A program made the position numbers and the translations under genes. The notes below the pieces were generated by a model. The model worked only from the letters and a program-made list of their open reading frames with translations, searched no databases and had not been told where the DNA came from. Of a DNA stretch of 64,000 nt, positions 44,910-53,526 are shown piece after piece; position 1 is the first letter of the stretch, and each line of letters begins with the position of its first letter. Source of the DNA: Mycobacterium sp. E3251 (GTDB lineage: Bacteria; Actinomycetota; Actinomycetes; Mycobacteriales; Mycobacteriaceae); assembly GCF_001666835.1 (NCBI RefSeq), contig NZ_LZJF01000067.1, positions 1 through 64,000 of the forward strand. Direction: 5' to 3'.

Positions 44910-45724
44910 CCAATGTGATTGCTCCCGCCCGTCCTGCGTCCACCCCGCCGTGCCGTGACAAGAAAGCCGACGATTCGTACGACGACGTGGTCGAGATGTT
45001 CGTGCTGCTGCGCCGGATGCCGGCCGAGTCGCACGAATACCGTCGCCAGCGCGAACGGATCGTGACCCGATGCCTGCCCCTGGCCGACCACGTGGCCAGC
45101 CACTTCGCCCGCCGCGGCGAGGGGCTCGATGACCTCATCCAGGTAGCGCGACTGGGCCTGATGAACGCCATCAACAGGTTCGATCCCGATAAGGGCCCGA
45201 GCTTCATCGGCTTCGCGGTGCCGACCATGATGGGCGAGGTTCGGCGTTACTTCCGCGACTACAGCTGGGGCATGCGGGTCCCGCGGAGATTACGTGAACT
45301 GCACGTGCAGATCAGCAGGACGACCGGCGATCTGGCCCAGAAACTGGGACGCGCACCCACCGCGGGCGAGTTGTCGCAGGAGCTGGAAGTCCCGCGCGAG
45401 GAGATCGTGGAATGCCTGGTGGCGGGCGACGCCTACCGGCTGGATTCCCTGGACGCGCCGGTGGGCACCGACAGCTCGGGCACACCGCGACTGGTCGCGG
45501 ACGCGGTCGGCGGCATCGACCCGCAGATCGAACACATCACCAACCGGGAAGCGCTGCGCGTCCTGGTTGCCGGACTCCCCGAGCGCGAACGCGAGGTCTT
45601 GCGCATGCGATTCTTCGAATCGATGACGCAGAGCCAGATCGCCGAGTGCATCGGGGTGTCGCAGATGCAGGTCTCGCGCATTCTGGCCAGCACCCTGCGC
45701 TGCCTACGCGACCAACTGGATTAG
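44906..45724 (+). CDS. SigF-like (SigB/F/G subfamily) RNA polymerase sigma factor
   Basis: A 272-residue group 3 sigma factor. Region 2 is CLPLADHVASHFARRGEGLDDLIQVARLGLMNAINRFDPDKGPSFIGFAVPTMMGEVRRYFRD, region 3 starts WGMRVPRRLRELHVQI, and region 4 is LPEREREVLRMRFFESMTQSQIAECIGVSQMQVSRILASTLRCLRDQL. It is close to M. tuberculosis SigF but lacks an adjacent anti-sigma (RsbW/UsfX) gene. The ATG at 44906 is coupled to a short upstream frame; an ATG at 44849 would add 19 residues. Confidence 0.92.
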   Translation: MTNVIAPARPASTPPCRDKKADDSYDDVVEMFVLLRRMPAESHEYRRQRERIVTRCLPLADHVASHFARRGEGLDDLIQVARLGLMNAINRFDPDKGPSFIGFAVPTMMGEVRRYFRDYSWGMRVPRRLRELHVQISRTTGDLAQKLGRAPTAGELSQELEVPREEIVECLVAGDAYRLDSLDAPVGTDSSGTPRLVADAVGGIDPQIEHITNREALRVLVAGLPEREREVLRMRFFESMTQSQIAECIGVSQMQVSRILASTLRCLRDQLD

Positions 45725-45747
45725 CCCCTCATCTCTTCCGGGGCCTT

Positions 45748-45766
45748 CGGCGCCACGGTGGCGCCG
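45748..45766 (+). terminator. GC hairpin downstream of the sigma-factor gene
   Basis: CGGCGCCA (45748-45755) and TGGCGCCG (45759-45766) are exact complements around a CGG loop, 23 bases after the sigma stop. There is no T-tract. It could end the sigma transcript or fold in the lipoprotein 5'-UTR. Confidence 0.4.
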
Positions 45767-45841
45767 CGCCGCAATGTACTGTGCGATTCGGGAACGAACT
45801 CGACGGTGGCGCCGAAGGCGGCCTGGAAGGGAGCTCGAGCG

Positions 45842-46465
45842 ATGAGGACTTCACGGACGGTGGCCGCGGGCGTCGCGGTGACGGCGGCGCTGGCGGTGGC
45901 GATAGCGGGGTGCGGCAAGAATTCGACGACCTCGACGCCGTCGAAGTCGGGGTCGTCCAGCTCGGCCACCAGTGCGCACAGCTCGGCTCCGACGTCGTCG
46001 GCCGCCGCGCAGCCGAGCGAGTACACCGGACTGCTGATCCAGGCGAGCGACATCAACGCGCCGATACCGTTCACCGCCACCCCACCGACCCCGAACCCGA
46101 ATGGCCAGCCGGGCGTCGCGACGACGTTCAAGGACGAGGACGGCAGCCACGTCATCAAGGACACCATCCAGGTGTTCGCGGACCCCGGTGCCGCCACCGA
46201 CGCGTTGAACACGGCCAAGGGCGCCCAGGGTGACGTGATCAAGAACCCGACGACGCAAGCTGCCAACGTCGGAACCGGCGGAACGACCTTATTGGGCAAC
46301 AATCCGGACAAGAGCAAGGGCGTGACGATACTGCTGTTCACCGAGGGCAGGGCCTTCGTCACGCTGCAGTTCGACGGCCCGCCCGACACCCTGGCCCCCG
46401 CGGATTTCGTCAACGACGTTGGTCAGAAACAAGATGCCGCCATCAAGAAGGGCCTCGGCGGCTGA
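45842..46465 (+). CDS. Lipoprotein of unknown function (LpqN/LppX-like length)
   Basis: A 207-residue exported lipoprotein. The signal peptide MRTSRTVAAGVAVTAALAVAIAGC ends in the lipobox IAGC, then a Ser/Thr-rich linker and a folded domain (SEYTGLLIQASDINAPIPF to the end) that resembles the sensor-like PknH/LpqN type of mycobacterial extracytoplasmic domains. The ATG at 45842 is preferred to a longer frame from 45758 because it starts the signal peptide. Confidence 0.85.
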   Translation: MRTSRTVAAGVAVTAALAVAIAGCGKNSTTSTPSKSGSSSSATSAHSSAPTSSAAAQPSEYTGLLIQASDINAPIPFTATPPTPNPNGQPGVATTFKDEDGSHVIKDTIQVFADPGAATDALNTAKGAQGDVIKNPTTQAANVGTGGTTLLGNNPDKSKGVTILLFTEGRAFVTLQFDGPPDTLAPADFVNDVGQKQDAAIKKGLGG

Positions 46466-46498
46466 GCGCGAACTGACCGCCCACCACCAAGGAGCCCG

Positions 46499-46990
46499 AT
46501 GACCATCATCAACGGCATGCCAGCCCATGCCCTGCTGCTGCACTTCGTGGTCGTGCTGGTACCGCTGACCGCCCTGCTGGAGATCGTCTGCGTGTTTTGG
46601 CCGACGGCGCGTCGGGGCCCGCTGTTGTGGCTCGCTCTGATATTCGCGGTCGTCACCATGGTGTTGACACCGATCACGGTGAACGCCGGGGAATGGCTTT
46701 ACGACCTGAGGGCCAAACCCAGCGCCATCCTGCAGAAGCACGCCACTCTGGGCGCGACGATGACCTACTTCGCCGCCGCACTGCTGGCGGCCGCGCTGGT
46801 GCTAGTGGTGATGCGCGTGATCGAACGCCGCTCGGACAAGAGCCGCGTGGTCGTCCGGGCGACCATCGCGATACTCGTTCTTGCCGCCGCCATCGGGTCG
46901 ACGGTCCAGATCTATCGCGTGGGTGATGCTGGTGCGCAGTCGGTTTGGGGCGACGAGATCGCGAAGCTGAAAAAGTCGCATCCGGGTTAG
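46499..46990 (+). CDS. DUF2231-type membrane protein
   Basis: A 163-residue membrane protein with four hydrophobic helices. The opening INGMPAHALLLHFVVVLVPLTAL has the conserved His-rich start of the DUF2231 family (PxHxxLxHFP-like), a group suspected to bind heme. It follows the lipoprotein by 33 bases with AAGGAG before the ATG, so the two are likely co-transcribed. Confidence 0.82.
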   Translation: MTIINGMPAHALLLHFVVVLVPLTALLEIVCVFWPTARRGPLLWLALIFAVVTMVLTPITVNAGEWLYDLRAKPSAILQKHATLGATMTYFAAALLAAALVLVVMRVIERRSDKSRVVVRATIAILVLAAAIGSTVQIYRVGDAGAQSVWGDEIAKLKKSHPG

Positions 46991-47484
46991 TCCCCGCCGC
47001 GTCGCGATGGGATCTGCGGCGTGAGGAGAAACAGGCGGAACTGGCGCCCGCCCGCGCGGTCTTGGGCTAATTGATAGTTCGGCCAGTGCGCCAGCGCCTC
47101 TGACCACGCTTTGTCCCGCTCCTCGCCGGTGAGTAACCGTACCGCCGCGACGAAGCGCTGCCCGCGCCTGCGGACGGTAACCCGCTGCGTGGCTTTCAGA
47201 TTCGCCGACCACGACGGGTGGTGGGTCCGGCCCCAGTTGGAGCCCACCAGCAACAGCCCATTGTCGACGGGCACGTACTGCACCGTCGCCGTGCGGGCGA
47301 GGCCCGTTTTGCGTCCCGACGTCGTGATCCGGACGTTCGGCAGGCCGGCCAGGTCCAGCACGCCGAGCCGCCCACCCGTCACGAACCGCATCAGCGCCTC
47401 AACGGCTTCCGCGACAGGCCGGCCATTGAGGACGAGCCGGCGGTAGGCCGTCGGATTGGCGGCCAGCCGCTGGAGCGGATTCAT
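46987..47484 (-). CDS. Deazaflavin (F420)-dependent nitroreductase-family protein
   Basis: A 165-residue protein of the Ddn/F420H2-dependent reductase family. It has VRITTSGRKTGLARTATVQYVPVDNGLLLVGSNWGRTHHPSWSANLKATQRVTV, which includes the family GRKTG-type binding loop and the NWG...HPSWSANL segment. It would reduce quinones or other substrates with F420H2. The ATG (MNPLQRLAANPTAYRRL) is chosen inside a longer open frame. It overlaps the DUF2231 gene by 4 bases at the stops. Confidence 0.88.
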   Translation of the reverse strand: MNPLQRLAANPTAYRRLVLNGRPVAEAVEALMRFVTGGRLGVLDLAGLPNVRITTSGRKTGLARTATVQYVPVDNGLLLVGSNWGRTHHPSWSANLKATQRVTVRRRGQRFVAAVRLLTGEERDKAWSEALAHWPNYQLAQDRAGGRQFRLFLLTPQIPSRRGGD

Positions 47485-47594
47485 ACGGCGACTGTATTCC
47501 GGTGCGGGCCGGCCCGGGCGTCGCAGCGATGAAATCACCTTGACGGAACGGGATTCCAATGCGGACGCGTAGCACAGCGCCGCGGCGGCCAAGC

Positions 47595-47620
47595 CATTAA
47601 ATAAACTGCTTGATTTAATC
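47595..47620. promoter_or_regulatory. Palindromic operator upstream of tetR
   Basis: CATTAAATAAA (47595-47605) and TTGATTTAATC (47610-47620) pair at 9 of 11 positions around CTGC. It is sharply AT-rich in a GC-rich setting and lies 25 bp before the tetR ATG; TAAACT inside it could be the -10. This fits autorepression of the tetR-P450 run. Confidence 0.65.
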
Positions 47621-47644
47621 AGGCACGCGGTGTTCACTGAGGCG

Positions 47645-48307
47645 ATGACCGCCGAGCGGATGGCCCGGTCCGTCCGATCGACGGGCACGCGGGACGCGAT
47701 CCTGTCGGCCGCGGAGGTGCTGTTCGCCGAACGCGGCATGTACGCCGTATCGAATCGGCAGATCAGCGAGGCGGCAGGGCAGGGCAACAACGCCGCGCCT
47801 TGTTATCACTTCGGCACCAGGACCGACCTGCTCCGGGCGATCGAGAGCAGGCATCGGGAACCCATCGAGGAGCTCCGCGCGCAGATGTTGGGCGCCATCG
47901 ACGAGTCGACCGACCTGCGCGACTGGGTGGGCGCGTTGGTGCGACCCCTCACCGATCACCTGCACGCGCTGGGTACGCCCAGCTGGTACGCGCGGTTCGC
48001 CGCTCAAGCCATGGCCGACCCCGCCTGCCGCCACGTCGTCACCAAAGACGCGCTCACGTCGCCGCTGCTGGTGCGGACCATCGACGGCATCAATCGTTGC
48101 CTCCCCGACCTGCCCAAGCGGGTGCGTTCCGAGCGCATGGTCATGGTGCGCAACCTCCTCATGCACACCTGCGCCGAGCACGAAGGCGCCCTTGCCGAAC
48201 ACGGGCCACGGTCGCGTTCGGCCTGGCCGGTCGCCGGCGAAGGCCTGATCGACGCCATCGTCGGCCTGTGGCGCGCACCGGTCCACGTGGGTGCGGCATC
48301 CGGCTAG
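47645..48307 (+). CDS. TetR-family regulator
   Basis: A 220-residue repressor starting MTAERMARSVRSTGTRDAI; a GTG five codons earlier (47630) is possible. The DNA-binding domain reads AAEVLFAERGMYAVSNRQISEAAGQGNNAAPCYHFGTRTDLLRAIE. The NNAAxxYHFGTR turn is the version seen in mycobacterial TetRs next to P450 or lipid genes. It lies 39 bases before the P450 gene and is likely to control it through the upstream palindrome. Confidence 0.92.
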   Translation: MTAERMARSVRSTGTRDAILSAAEVLFAERGMYAVSNRQISEAAGQGNNAAPCYHFGTRTDLLRAIESRHREPIEELRAQMLGAIDESTDLRDWVGALVRPLTDHLHALGTPSWYARFAAQAMADPACRHVVTKDALTSPLLVRTIDGINRCLPDLPKRVRSERMVMVRNLLMHTCAEHEGALAEHGPRSRSAWPVAGEGLIDAIVGLWRAPVHVGAASG

Positions 48308-48346
48308 TCCGGCGAAAACCGAAGCAGGCCAGCAGCAAGGAGAACG

Positions 48347-49570
48347 ATGACCGACGTCTCGACCACCACCGATATCCCGGAGTTCCCGATGTCGCGGGCG
48401 CCGGGCTGCCCGTTCGCCCCGCCGCCAAAGGTGTTGGAGCTCAACGCCGACAAGCAGCTGAGCCGGGTCCGAATTTGGGACGACAGCACGCCGTGGCTGA
48501 TCCACGGCTATGAGGCGATCCGGGCGTTGTTCACCGACTCGCGCGCCAGCGTCGACGACCGGCTGCCGGGATATCCACATTGGAACGAGGGCATGCTCGC
48601 GACGGTGCACAAGCGCCCGCGATCGGTGTTCACCTCCGACGCCGAGGAACACACCCGATTCCGGCGGATGCTGTCAAAGCCCTTCACGTTCAAGCGGGTT
48701 GAGGCGCTGCGCCCGGCGGTGCAGCAGATCACCGACGATCACATCGACGCGCTGTTGGCCGGCCCCAAGCCGGGCGACATCGTCAGCAGGTTGGCGCTGC
48801 CCGTCCCATCGCTGGTGATCAGCCAATTGCTGGGTGTGCCCTACGAGGACGCCGACTTCTTCCAGGCCCAAGCCCAACGGGGCATGGGCCGCTACGCGAC
48901 GGAGGAGGACACGGCCCAGGGCGCTGCATCGTTGGCGAAGTACCTGACCGATCTGGTGCGGGCGAAAATGCAAAGCCCCTCGGAGGATTTGGTGTCCGAC
49001 CTCGCCGAGCGGGTCAACGCCGAAGAGCTCAGCGTCCGCGAGGCCGCGCAGTTGGCCACCGGCGTCCTCATCGCCGGTCACGAAACCACCGCCAACATGA
49101 TCAGCCTGAGCGTCGCGGCCCTGCTCGACCATCCCGACCAGCTGGCGTGGATGCGCGACAGCGACGATCCGAAGGAGATTGCCGTCGCGGTCGAGGAATT
49201 GATGCGCTACCTGAGCATCATTCAGACGGGCCAGCGCCGCATCGCGGTCGAGGACATCGACGTGGGCGGCGAGACCATCCGCGCCGGCGAGGGCATCATC
49301 CTCGACGTGGCGCCGGCGAACTGGGACACCCGCCAATTCCCCGAGCCCGAGCGGCTCGACCTGCGCCGGGAGGACGGCCCGCACGTCGGCTTCGGCTACG
49401 GCCGCCACCAGTGCGTCGGGCAGCAGCTGGCCCGGATGGAGCTGCAGATCGTCTTGCCCACGTTGCTGCGTCGCGTCCCGAGCCTGCGGCTCGCGGTGCC
49501 GGTGGAAGAGCTGCCGTTCAAACACGACGCGCTGGCCTATGGCCTATACGAGCTTCCGGTGACATGGTGA
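48347..49570 (+). CDS. Cytochrome P450
   Basis: A 407-residue P450 of the actinobacterial CYP105/107-like layout. I-helix motif LIAGHETTANMISL, K-helix EELMRYL (ExxR), and heme loop FGYGRHQCVGQQLARMEL with the Cys ligand near residue 356. AAGGAG precedes the ATG. No ferredoxin gene is adjacent. It is followed by two M24-family genes on the same strand. Confidence 0.92.
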   Translation: MTDVSTTTDIPEFPMSRAPGCPFAPPPKVLELNADKQLSRVRIWDDSTPWLIHGYEAIRALFTDSRASVDDRLPGYPHWNEGMLATVHKRPRSVFTSDAEEHTRFRRMLSKPFTFKRVEALRPAVQQITDDHIDALLAGPKPGDIVSRLALPVPSLVISQLLGVPYEDADFFQAQAQRGMGRYATEEDTAQGAASLAKYLTDLVRAKMQSPSEDLVSDLAERVNAEELSVREAAQLATGVLIAGHETTANMISLSVAALLDHPDQLAWMRDSDDPKEIAVAVEELMRYLSIIQTGQRRIAVEDIDVGGETIRAGEGIILDVAPANWDTRQFPEPERLDLRREDGPHVGFGYGRHQCVGQQLARMELQIVLPTLLRRVPSLRLAVPVEELPFKHDALAYGLYELPVTW

Positions 49571-49663
49571 GTAAACGATGATGTCGTCGCAAACCCGCAC
49601 CCTTGAGATCGGAATCAACAAGGTGACGTGGTCGTCCGACTGCCCGCACAACTTGGGTATCTG

Positions 49664-50896
49664 ATGACGAATTCACTCACCCACGACTCGGTGATCGACA
49701 TACCCGACGAACCGGACCGGGCACGCATGCGTACGGAAATCGGGGCGCGCCTGCGGTCCGCGATGGCCGACCATGGTGTCGACGCGCTGATCCTGTCGAT
49801 GAACGGCTACGTCGGGTATGCGACGGGCGCCAGCTGGCCGCTGCTGGACGCGGGCCTGTCGCATGTGGAGCGCCCGGTCGCGGTCGTGCTCGCCGACGAC
49901 GAACATCCGCACCTGTTCATGCCGTTCCGCGGCGGAGCGTCGGCGGCACCCCCGGTGCCCGGCGACCACCTGCACGGCCCGGTCTACCTCGAATTCGACC
50001 ATGGCGTAGAGCAATTCGCGCGCGAGCTGGCCGGGCTGATTCCGCCGGGCGCGAACATCGCCGTCGACGAGCTGACCGGGGCGATGCGCAGGGCAGGCCC
50101 CAACCTGTTCCCCGCGGGCGCGCCGACGGACGCGGCGATCGTGGTTGGTGCCGCGCAGTTGGTGAAGACGCGAGATGAGCTGTCCTGCCTTCGCCGGGCG
50201 GCCCGCATCACCGAAGAGGCGATGGTGGACGTGCAGGCGGCCCTGGCGCCGGGCGTGCGTCAGACCGAGCTTTCGGCCACGTTGGTGCGTCGCGCCTTCG
50301 AGCTGGGCGCCACCACCAACATGCTGGAGGCCATCTGGCAGGTCATGCCCAGCTCGCGCGAAACCGGAGTCTGGACGACCCACGGTGACCTTGCGTTGCC
50401 GCTGCTGCCCACGGATCGTGAACTCGCCGCCGGTGATGTGCTCTGGACCGATATCAGCATGACGTACCTCGGTTACTGCTCCGATTTCGGCCGAACCTGG
50501 GTTGTCGGCGAGCAGCCCACGCCCCGGCAACAGGATCAGTTCCGGCAATGGCGGGCCATCATGGATGCGGTGCTCGCCGCGACCAAAGCCGGTGTCACTT
50601 CCGGTGATCTGGCGCGGGCGGCGATCGCCGCCAACGGTGGCCGCAAACCGTGGTTACCGCATTTCTACCTGGGCCACGGCATCGGCACCTACCCCGCCGA
50701 AGCGCCCATGATCGGAACGGATCTCGGCGAAGAATTCGACGACAACTTCGTCTTTGCGCCCGGGATGGTTCTGGTTCTGGAACCCGTGGTGTGGGAGGAC
50801 GGGACAGGCGGCTACCGCAGTGAAGAGATCGTGGTGATCACCGAAGACGGCTACCTGCCGATCACCGACTACCCCTACTCCCCTTATGGCGACTGA
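49664..50896 (+). CDS. M24-family metallopeptidase (Xaa-Pro dipeptidase-like)
   Basis: A 410-residue pita-bread-fold hydrolase. All five metal ligands are seen: Asp in WTDISMT, Asp in CSDFGRTWVVG, His in GHGIGTYPAE, Glu in LEPVVWEDG and Glu in SEEIVVITEDG. It has a creatinase-type N-terminal domain. It would cleave an X-Pro or C-N bond in a small molecule. The ATG (MTNSLTHDSVID) is preferred to an upstream frame from 49628. It overlaps the next M24 gene by 11 bases. Confidence 0.9.
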   Translation: MTNSLTHDSVIDIPDEPDRARMRTEIGARLRSAMADHGVDALILSMNGYVGYATGASWPLLDAGLSHVERPVAVVLADDEHPHLFMPFRGGASAAPPVPGDHLHGPVYLEFDHGVEQFARELAGLIPPGANIAVDELTGAMRRAGPNLFPAGAPTDAAIVVGAAQLVKTRDELSCLRRAARITEEAMVDVQAALAPGVRQTELSATLVRRAFELGATTNMLEAIWQVMPSSRETGVWTTHGDLALPLLPTDRELAAGDVLWTDISMTYLGYCSDFGRTWVVGEQPTPRQQDQFRQWRAIMDAVLAATKAGVTSGDLARAAIAANGGRKPWLPHFYLGHGIGTYPAEAPMIGTDLGEEFDDNFVFAPGMVLVLEPVVWEDGTGGYRSEEIVVITEDGYLPITDYPYSPYGD

Positions 50897-51995
50897 GGTT
50901 GTGCCCGACCCCCACCCATTGCGGATGGGCCGTCGGGAACGCGCACTGGCCCAAATGGACGCCCACGGGCTCGACGTCCTGGTGCTCGGGCGGCAGGCCA
51001 ACATTCGTTATGTCACCGGCGCACCGCAGCTCTGGATCGCCGGGACGCGGCCGTTCGGTCCCATGTGTGTGGTGGTGCGCGCTTCCAGGGACATCTACCT
51101 CAACAGCACTGACGACGAGGGGGTTCCGGAGGAGATCGGGCACGATCACCTCTACGGACTGGCGTGGAACCCGATGACGCTCATCGCCGTGCTGAAGAAG
51201 ATCGACGGTGCCGAGACGGCGCGCCGCGTCGGATCCGATGCGATCACACCCACTTTCGCCGCGCTGCTGCCCGAGGCGTTCCCCAATGCCGAGCTCGTCG
51301 ACGCGGAGCCGGCGATGCGCGCGGCGCGGCGCATCAAGACACCTGACGAAATCGCGGCCATGGACACCGCCCTGCGCGTCGCCGAACGCGGACTCGCCGC
51401 GGCTTTGTCCGAATTCGCGCCGGGAGTCTCTGAGCGGACACTGGCCGCTGCCATGATGGAGGCCATGGCCGCGGGCGGGGTGAGCACGCCGGCCACTCAG
51501 GACGCCGCCTGGGTGACGTCGAAGGAACAGCCTTGGCGCCGTGCCGATTCCGGCGAGGCTCGGCCGGGCGACCTGGTGGCGTTCGCCGCCGGGGCACTGG
51601 CGAATGGCTATGTCGCCGAGGTGGGCTGCACCCGGCCGGTCGGTGACGCTCCCCGTGAGCTCTTCCGACGGTCGGACGCGTTGCACGACAGCATGCTTGG
51701 GGCCTGCCGCCCCGGCGCACCCACCTCCGATCTGCTCGCCGCCTATCAGTCGGCCGGCGAGCCAATACCGCCGATGCCGATCGCGCACGGATTGGGGTTG
51801 GGTTTCGATCCGCCGGTGGTGTCCGAGCCTTTGCTCGCCGCGGGCGAATACGACGAGCTGGAGGCCGGCATGGTGTTGGCGATCACCGGCTACGTGTGGC
51901 AGGAGGGAATCGGCGCGGTATTCCGGCGGGACACCGTGCACATCACCGAGGACGGCGTCGATGTGATGACTACCAGCCCGCCGTGGACTGGCTGA
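50886..51995 (+). CDS. M24-family protein with degenerate metal site
   Basis: A 369-residue homolog of the upstream M24 protein. The fold motifs remain, but the ligand positions read FAAGA (Asp to Ala), VAEVGCTR (Asp to Glu), HGLGLG (His kept), LAITGYV (Glu to Thr) and FRRDTVHITEDG (Glu to Arg), so four of five metal ligands are changed. It is either a metal-free enzyme like creatinase or a partner of the active M24 protein encoded just before it, with an 11-base overlap. Confidence 0.88.
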   Translation: MATEVVPDPHPLRMGRRERALAQMDAHGLDVLVLGRQANIRYVTGAPQLWIAGTRPFGPMCVVVRASRDIYLNSTDDEGVPEEIGHDHLYGLAWNPMTLIAVLKKIDGAETARRVGSDAITPTFAALLPEAFPNAELVDAEPAMRAARRIKTPDEIAAMDTALRVAERGLAAALSEFAPGVSERTLAAAMMEAMAAGGVSTPATQDAAWVTSKEQPWRRADSGEARPGDLVAFAAGALANGYVAEVGCTRPVGDAPRELFRRSDALHDSMLGACRPGAPTSDLLAAYQSAGEPIPPMPIAHGLGLGFDPPVVSEPLLAAGEYDELEAGMVLAITGYVWQEGIGAVFRRDTVHITEDGVDVMTTSPPWTG

Positions 51996-52021
51996 TTAAG
52001 ATTTGACCTTCTGCAGCCGCG

Positions 52022-52051
52022 GATGCCGATGCCGATGCCGATGCCGATGCC
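52022..52051. repeat. (GATGCC)5 hexanucleotide tandem repeat
   Basis: Five exact copies of GATGCC lie between the second M24 gene and the 13E12 gene, about 100 bp upstream of the latter's start. Copy number of such repeats can vary by slippage. Confidence 0.9.
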
Positions 52052-52154
52052 GCAGTAAAGAAGGCGCGCCCTCTGCTGAAACCACTTGTGTCACTTTAGC
52101 TTCAGCGGTCTCAACGGCGGGTTTTTTGTCGGTGGGTGCCGATAGTTTCGCAGT

Positions 52155-53516
52155 GTGGCTATTGACCGCGAGGCTGTGCTGGCAGCATTCGACACCATCG
52201 ACGCTGCCATGGGCGACCTGGTCGGCTACGACGGTGACGATCTGGCCACTCCCGAGCAATTAGCGATGTTGAAGCGCTGCGAGAAGGTGCGCCGCCAGCT
52301 CCCGGCTATCGAGCATCCGCTGATCAACAACTTGGCCCGCCAGGCCACGGCAGAGGAGTTGGGCGGCAAGCTCTCCCATGCGATCGCCGAATCGACTTCG
52401 ATCAGCCGCGCCGAAGCGTCGAGGCGCATCCAGGAGGCGGCCGACCTGGGGCCGCGGCGCGGGCTAACCGGCGAGCCCCTGGCGCCGATCCTTGCCGCAA
52501 CCGCCGACGCCCAACGAGACGGAAAGCTGGGCACCGGGCAGGTGGCGGTGATCCGCAGGTTTTTCCGTCAGCTGCCCGGGTGGGTGGACTTCGCGACGCG
52601 TCAAGCCGTCGAAGCCGACCTCGTTACCCACGGAATGAACTATCGCCCCGAACAATTGGCCCAGCTCGCCGATCACGTCGCCGATTGCCTGAACCCCGAC
52701 GGCACCTACACCGACGAGGACCGCGCGCGGCGGCGTGGACTGACCCTGGGCAAGCAGCAAGCCGACGGCATGTCGGAGTTGCGCGGCGTGATCAGCCCGG
52801 AGCTGCGGGCCACCATTGAGGCAGTTCTCGCGAAGCTGGCCGCACCCGGCATGTGCAACCCGCTCGACGACGTGCCATGCGTAGACGGCGCACCAAGCCA
52901 GGATGCCATCGATGCCGACGCCCGGTCGGCGGCCCAACGCAATCACGACGGGCTGAATGCGGGCCTCAGAGCCCTCCTGGCCTCGGGAAAACTGGGTCAG
53001 CACAACGGCTTACCCGCCTCCATCGTCGTCACCACGACGCTGCAAGAGCTGGAGGCCGCCGCCGGGCGCGGCCTGACCGGCGGCGGCACCATCCTTCCGA
53101 TGAGCGATGTGATCCGCTTGAGCCGCCACGCGCGTCATTATCTGGCGATCTTCGACAAAGGCAAAGCCCTGGCCCTGTACCACACCAAACGACTCGCCTC
53201 CCCCGGCCAGCGAATCGTGCTGTACGCCAAGCATCGCGGGTGTTCCGCACCGGGTTGCACCGTGCCGGGTTACTACGCGGAGGTCCATCACGTCATAGAG
53301 TGGGCCAAGTGCCGGCGCACCGACGTCAACGACCTCACCTTCGCGCGCGGACCGCATCACCACCTGCTGAAGCCCGGCGGTTGGACGACACGTAAGAACG
53401 CCAAGGGCGACACGGAATGGATACCGCCACCGCATTTGGACCGCGGTCAGCCGCGCACCAACACTTTTCATCATCCCGAGAAGCTGCTCCGAGACGAGGA
53501 CGACGAAGAGCCTTAG
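52155..53516 (+). CDS. 13E12-repeat (DUF222) HNH endonuclease-like protein
   Basis: A 453-residue protein with an N-terminal DUF222 domain (about residues 25-310) and a C-terminal HNH domain: [51 protein letters not shown], with the CxxxxC pair and catalytic HH and H residues. Such 13E12 proteins occur in multiple copies in mycobacteria and are linked to mobile or repeated DNA. GTG start. The upstream hexanucleotide repeat may mark a past insertion point. Confidence 0.92.
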   Translation: MAIDREAVLAAFDTIDAAMGDLVGYDGDDLATPEQLAMLKRCEKVRRQLPAIEHPLINNLARQATAEELGGKLSHAIAESTSISRAEASRRIQEAADLGPRRGLTGEPLAPILAATADAQRDGKLGTGQVAVIRRFFRQLPGWVDFATRQAVEADLVTHGMNYRPEQLAQLADHVADCLNPDGTYTDEDRARRRGLTLGKQQADGMSELRGVISPELRATIEAVLAKLAAPGMCNPLDDVPCVDGAPSQDAIDADARSAAQRNHDGLNAGLRALLASGKLGQHNGLPASIVVTTTLQELEAAAGRGLTGGGTILPMSDVIRLSRHARHYLAIFDKGKALALYHTKRLASPGQRIVLYAKHRGCSAPGCTVPGYYAEVHHVIEWAKCRRTDVNDLTFARGPHHHLLKPGGWTTRKNAKGDTEWIPPPHLDRGQPRTNTFHHPEKLLRDEDDEEP

Positions 53517-53526
53517 CTCAGGTGTC

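Noticed and set aside
52022..52051. Short regular repeats as a possible CRISPR array
   Set aside because: The unit is a 6-bp tandem repeat with no spacers and no cas genes nearby.
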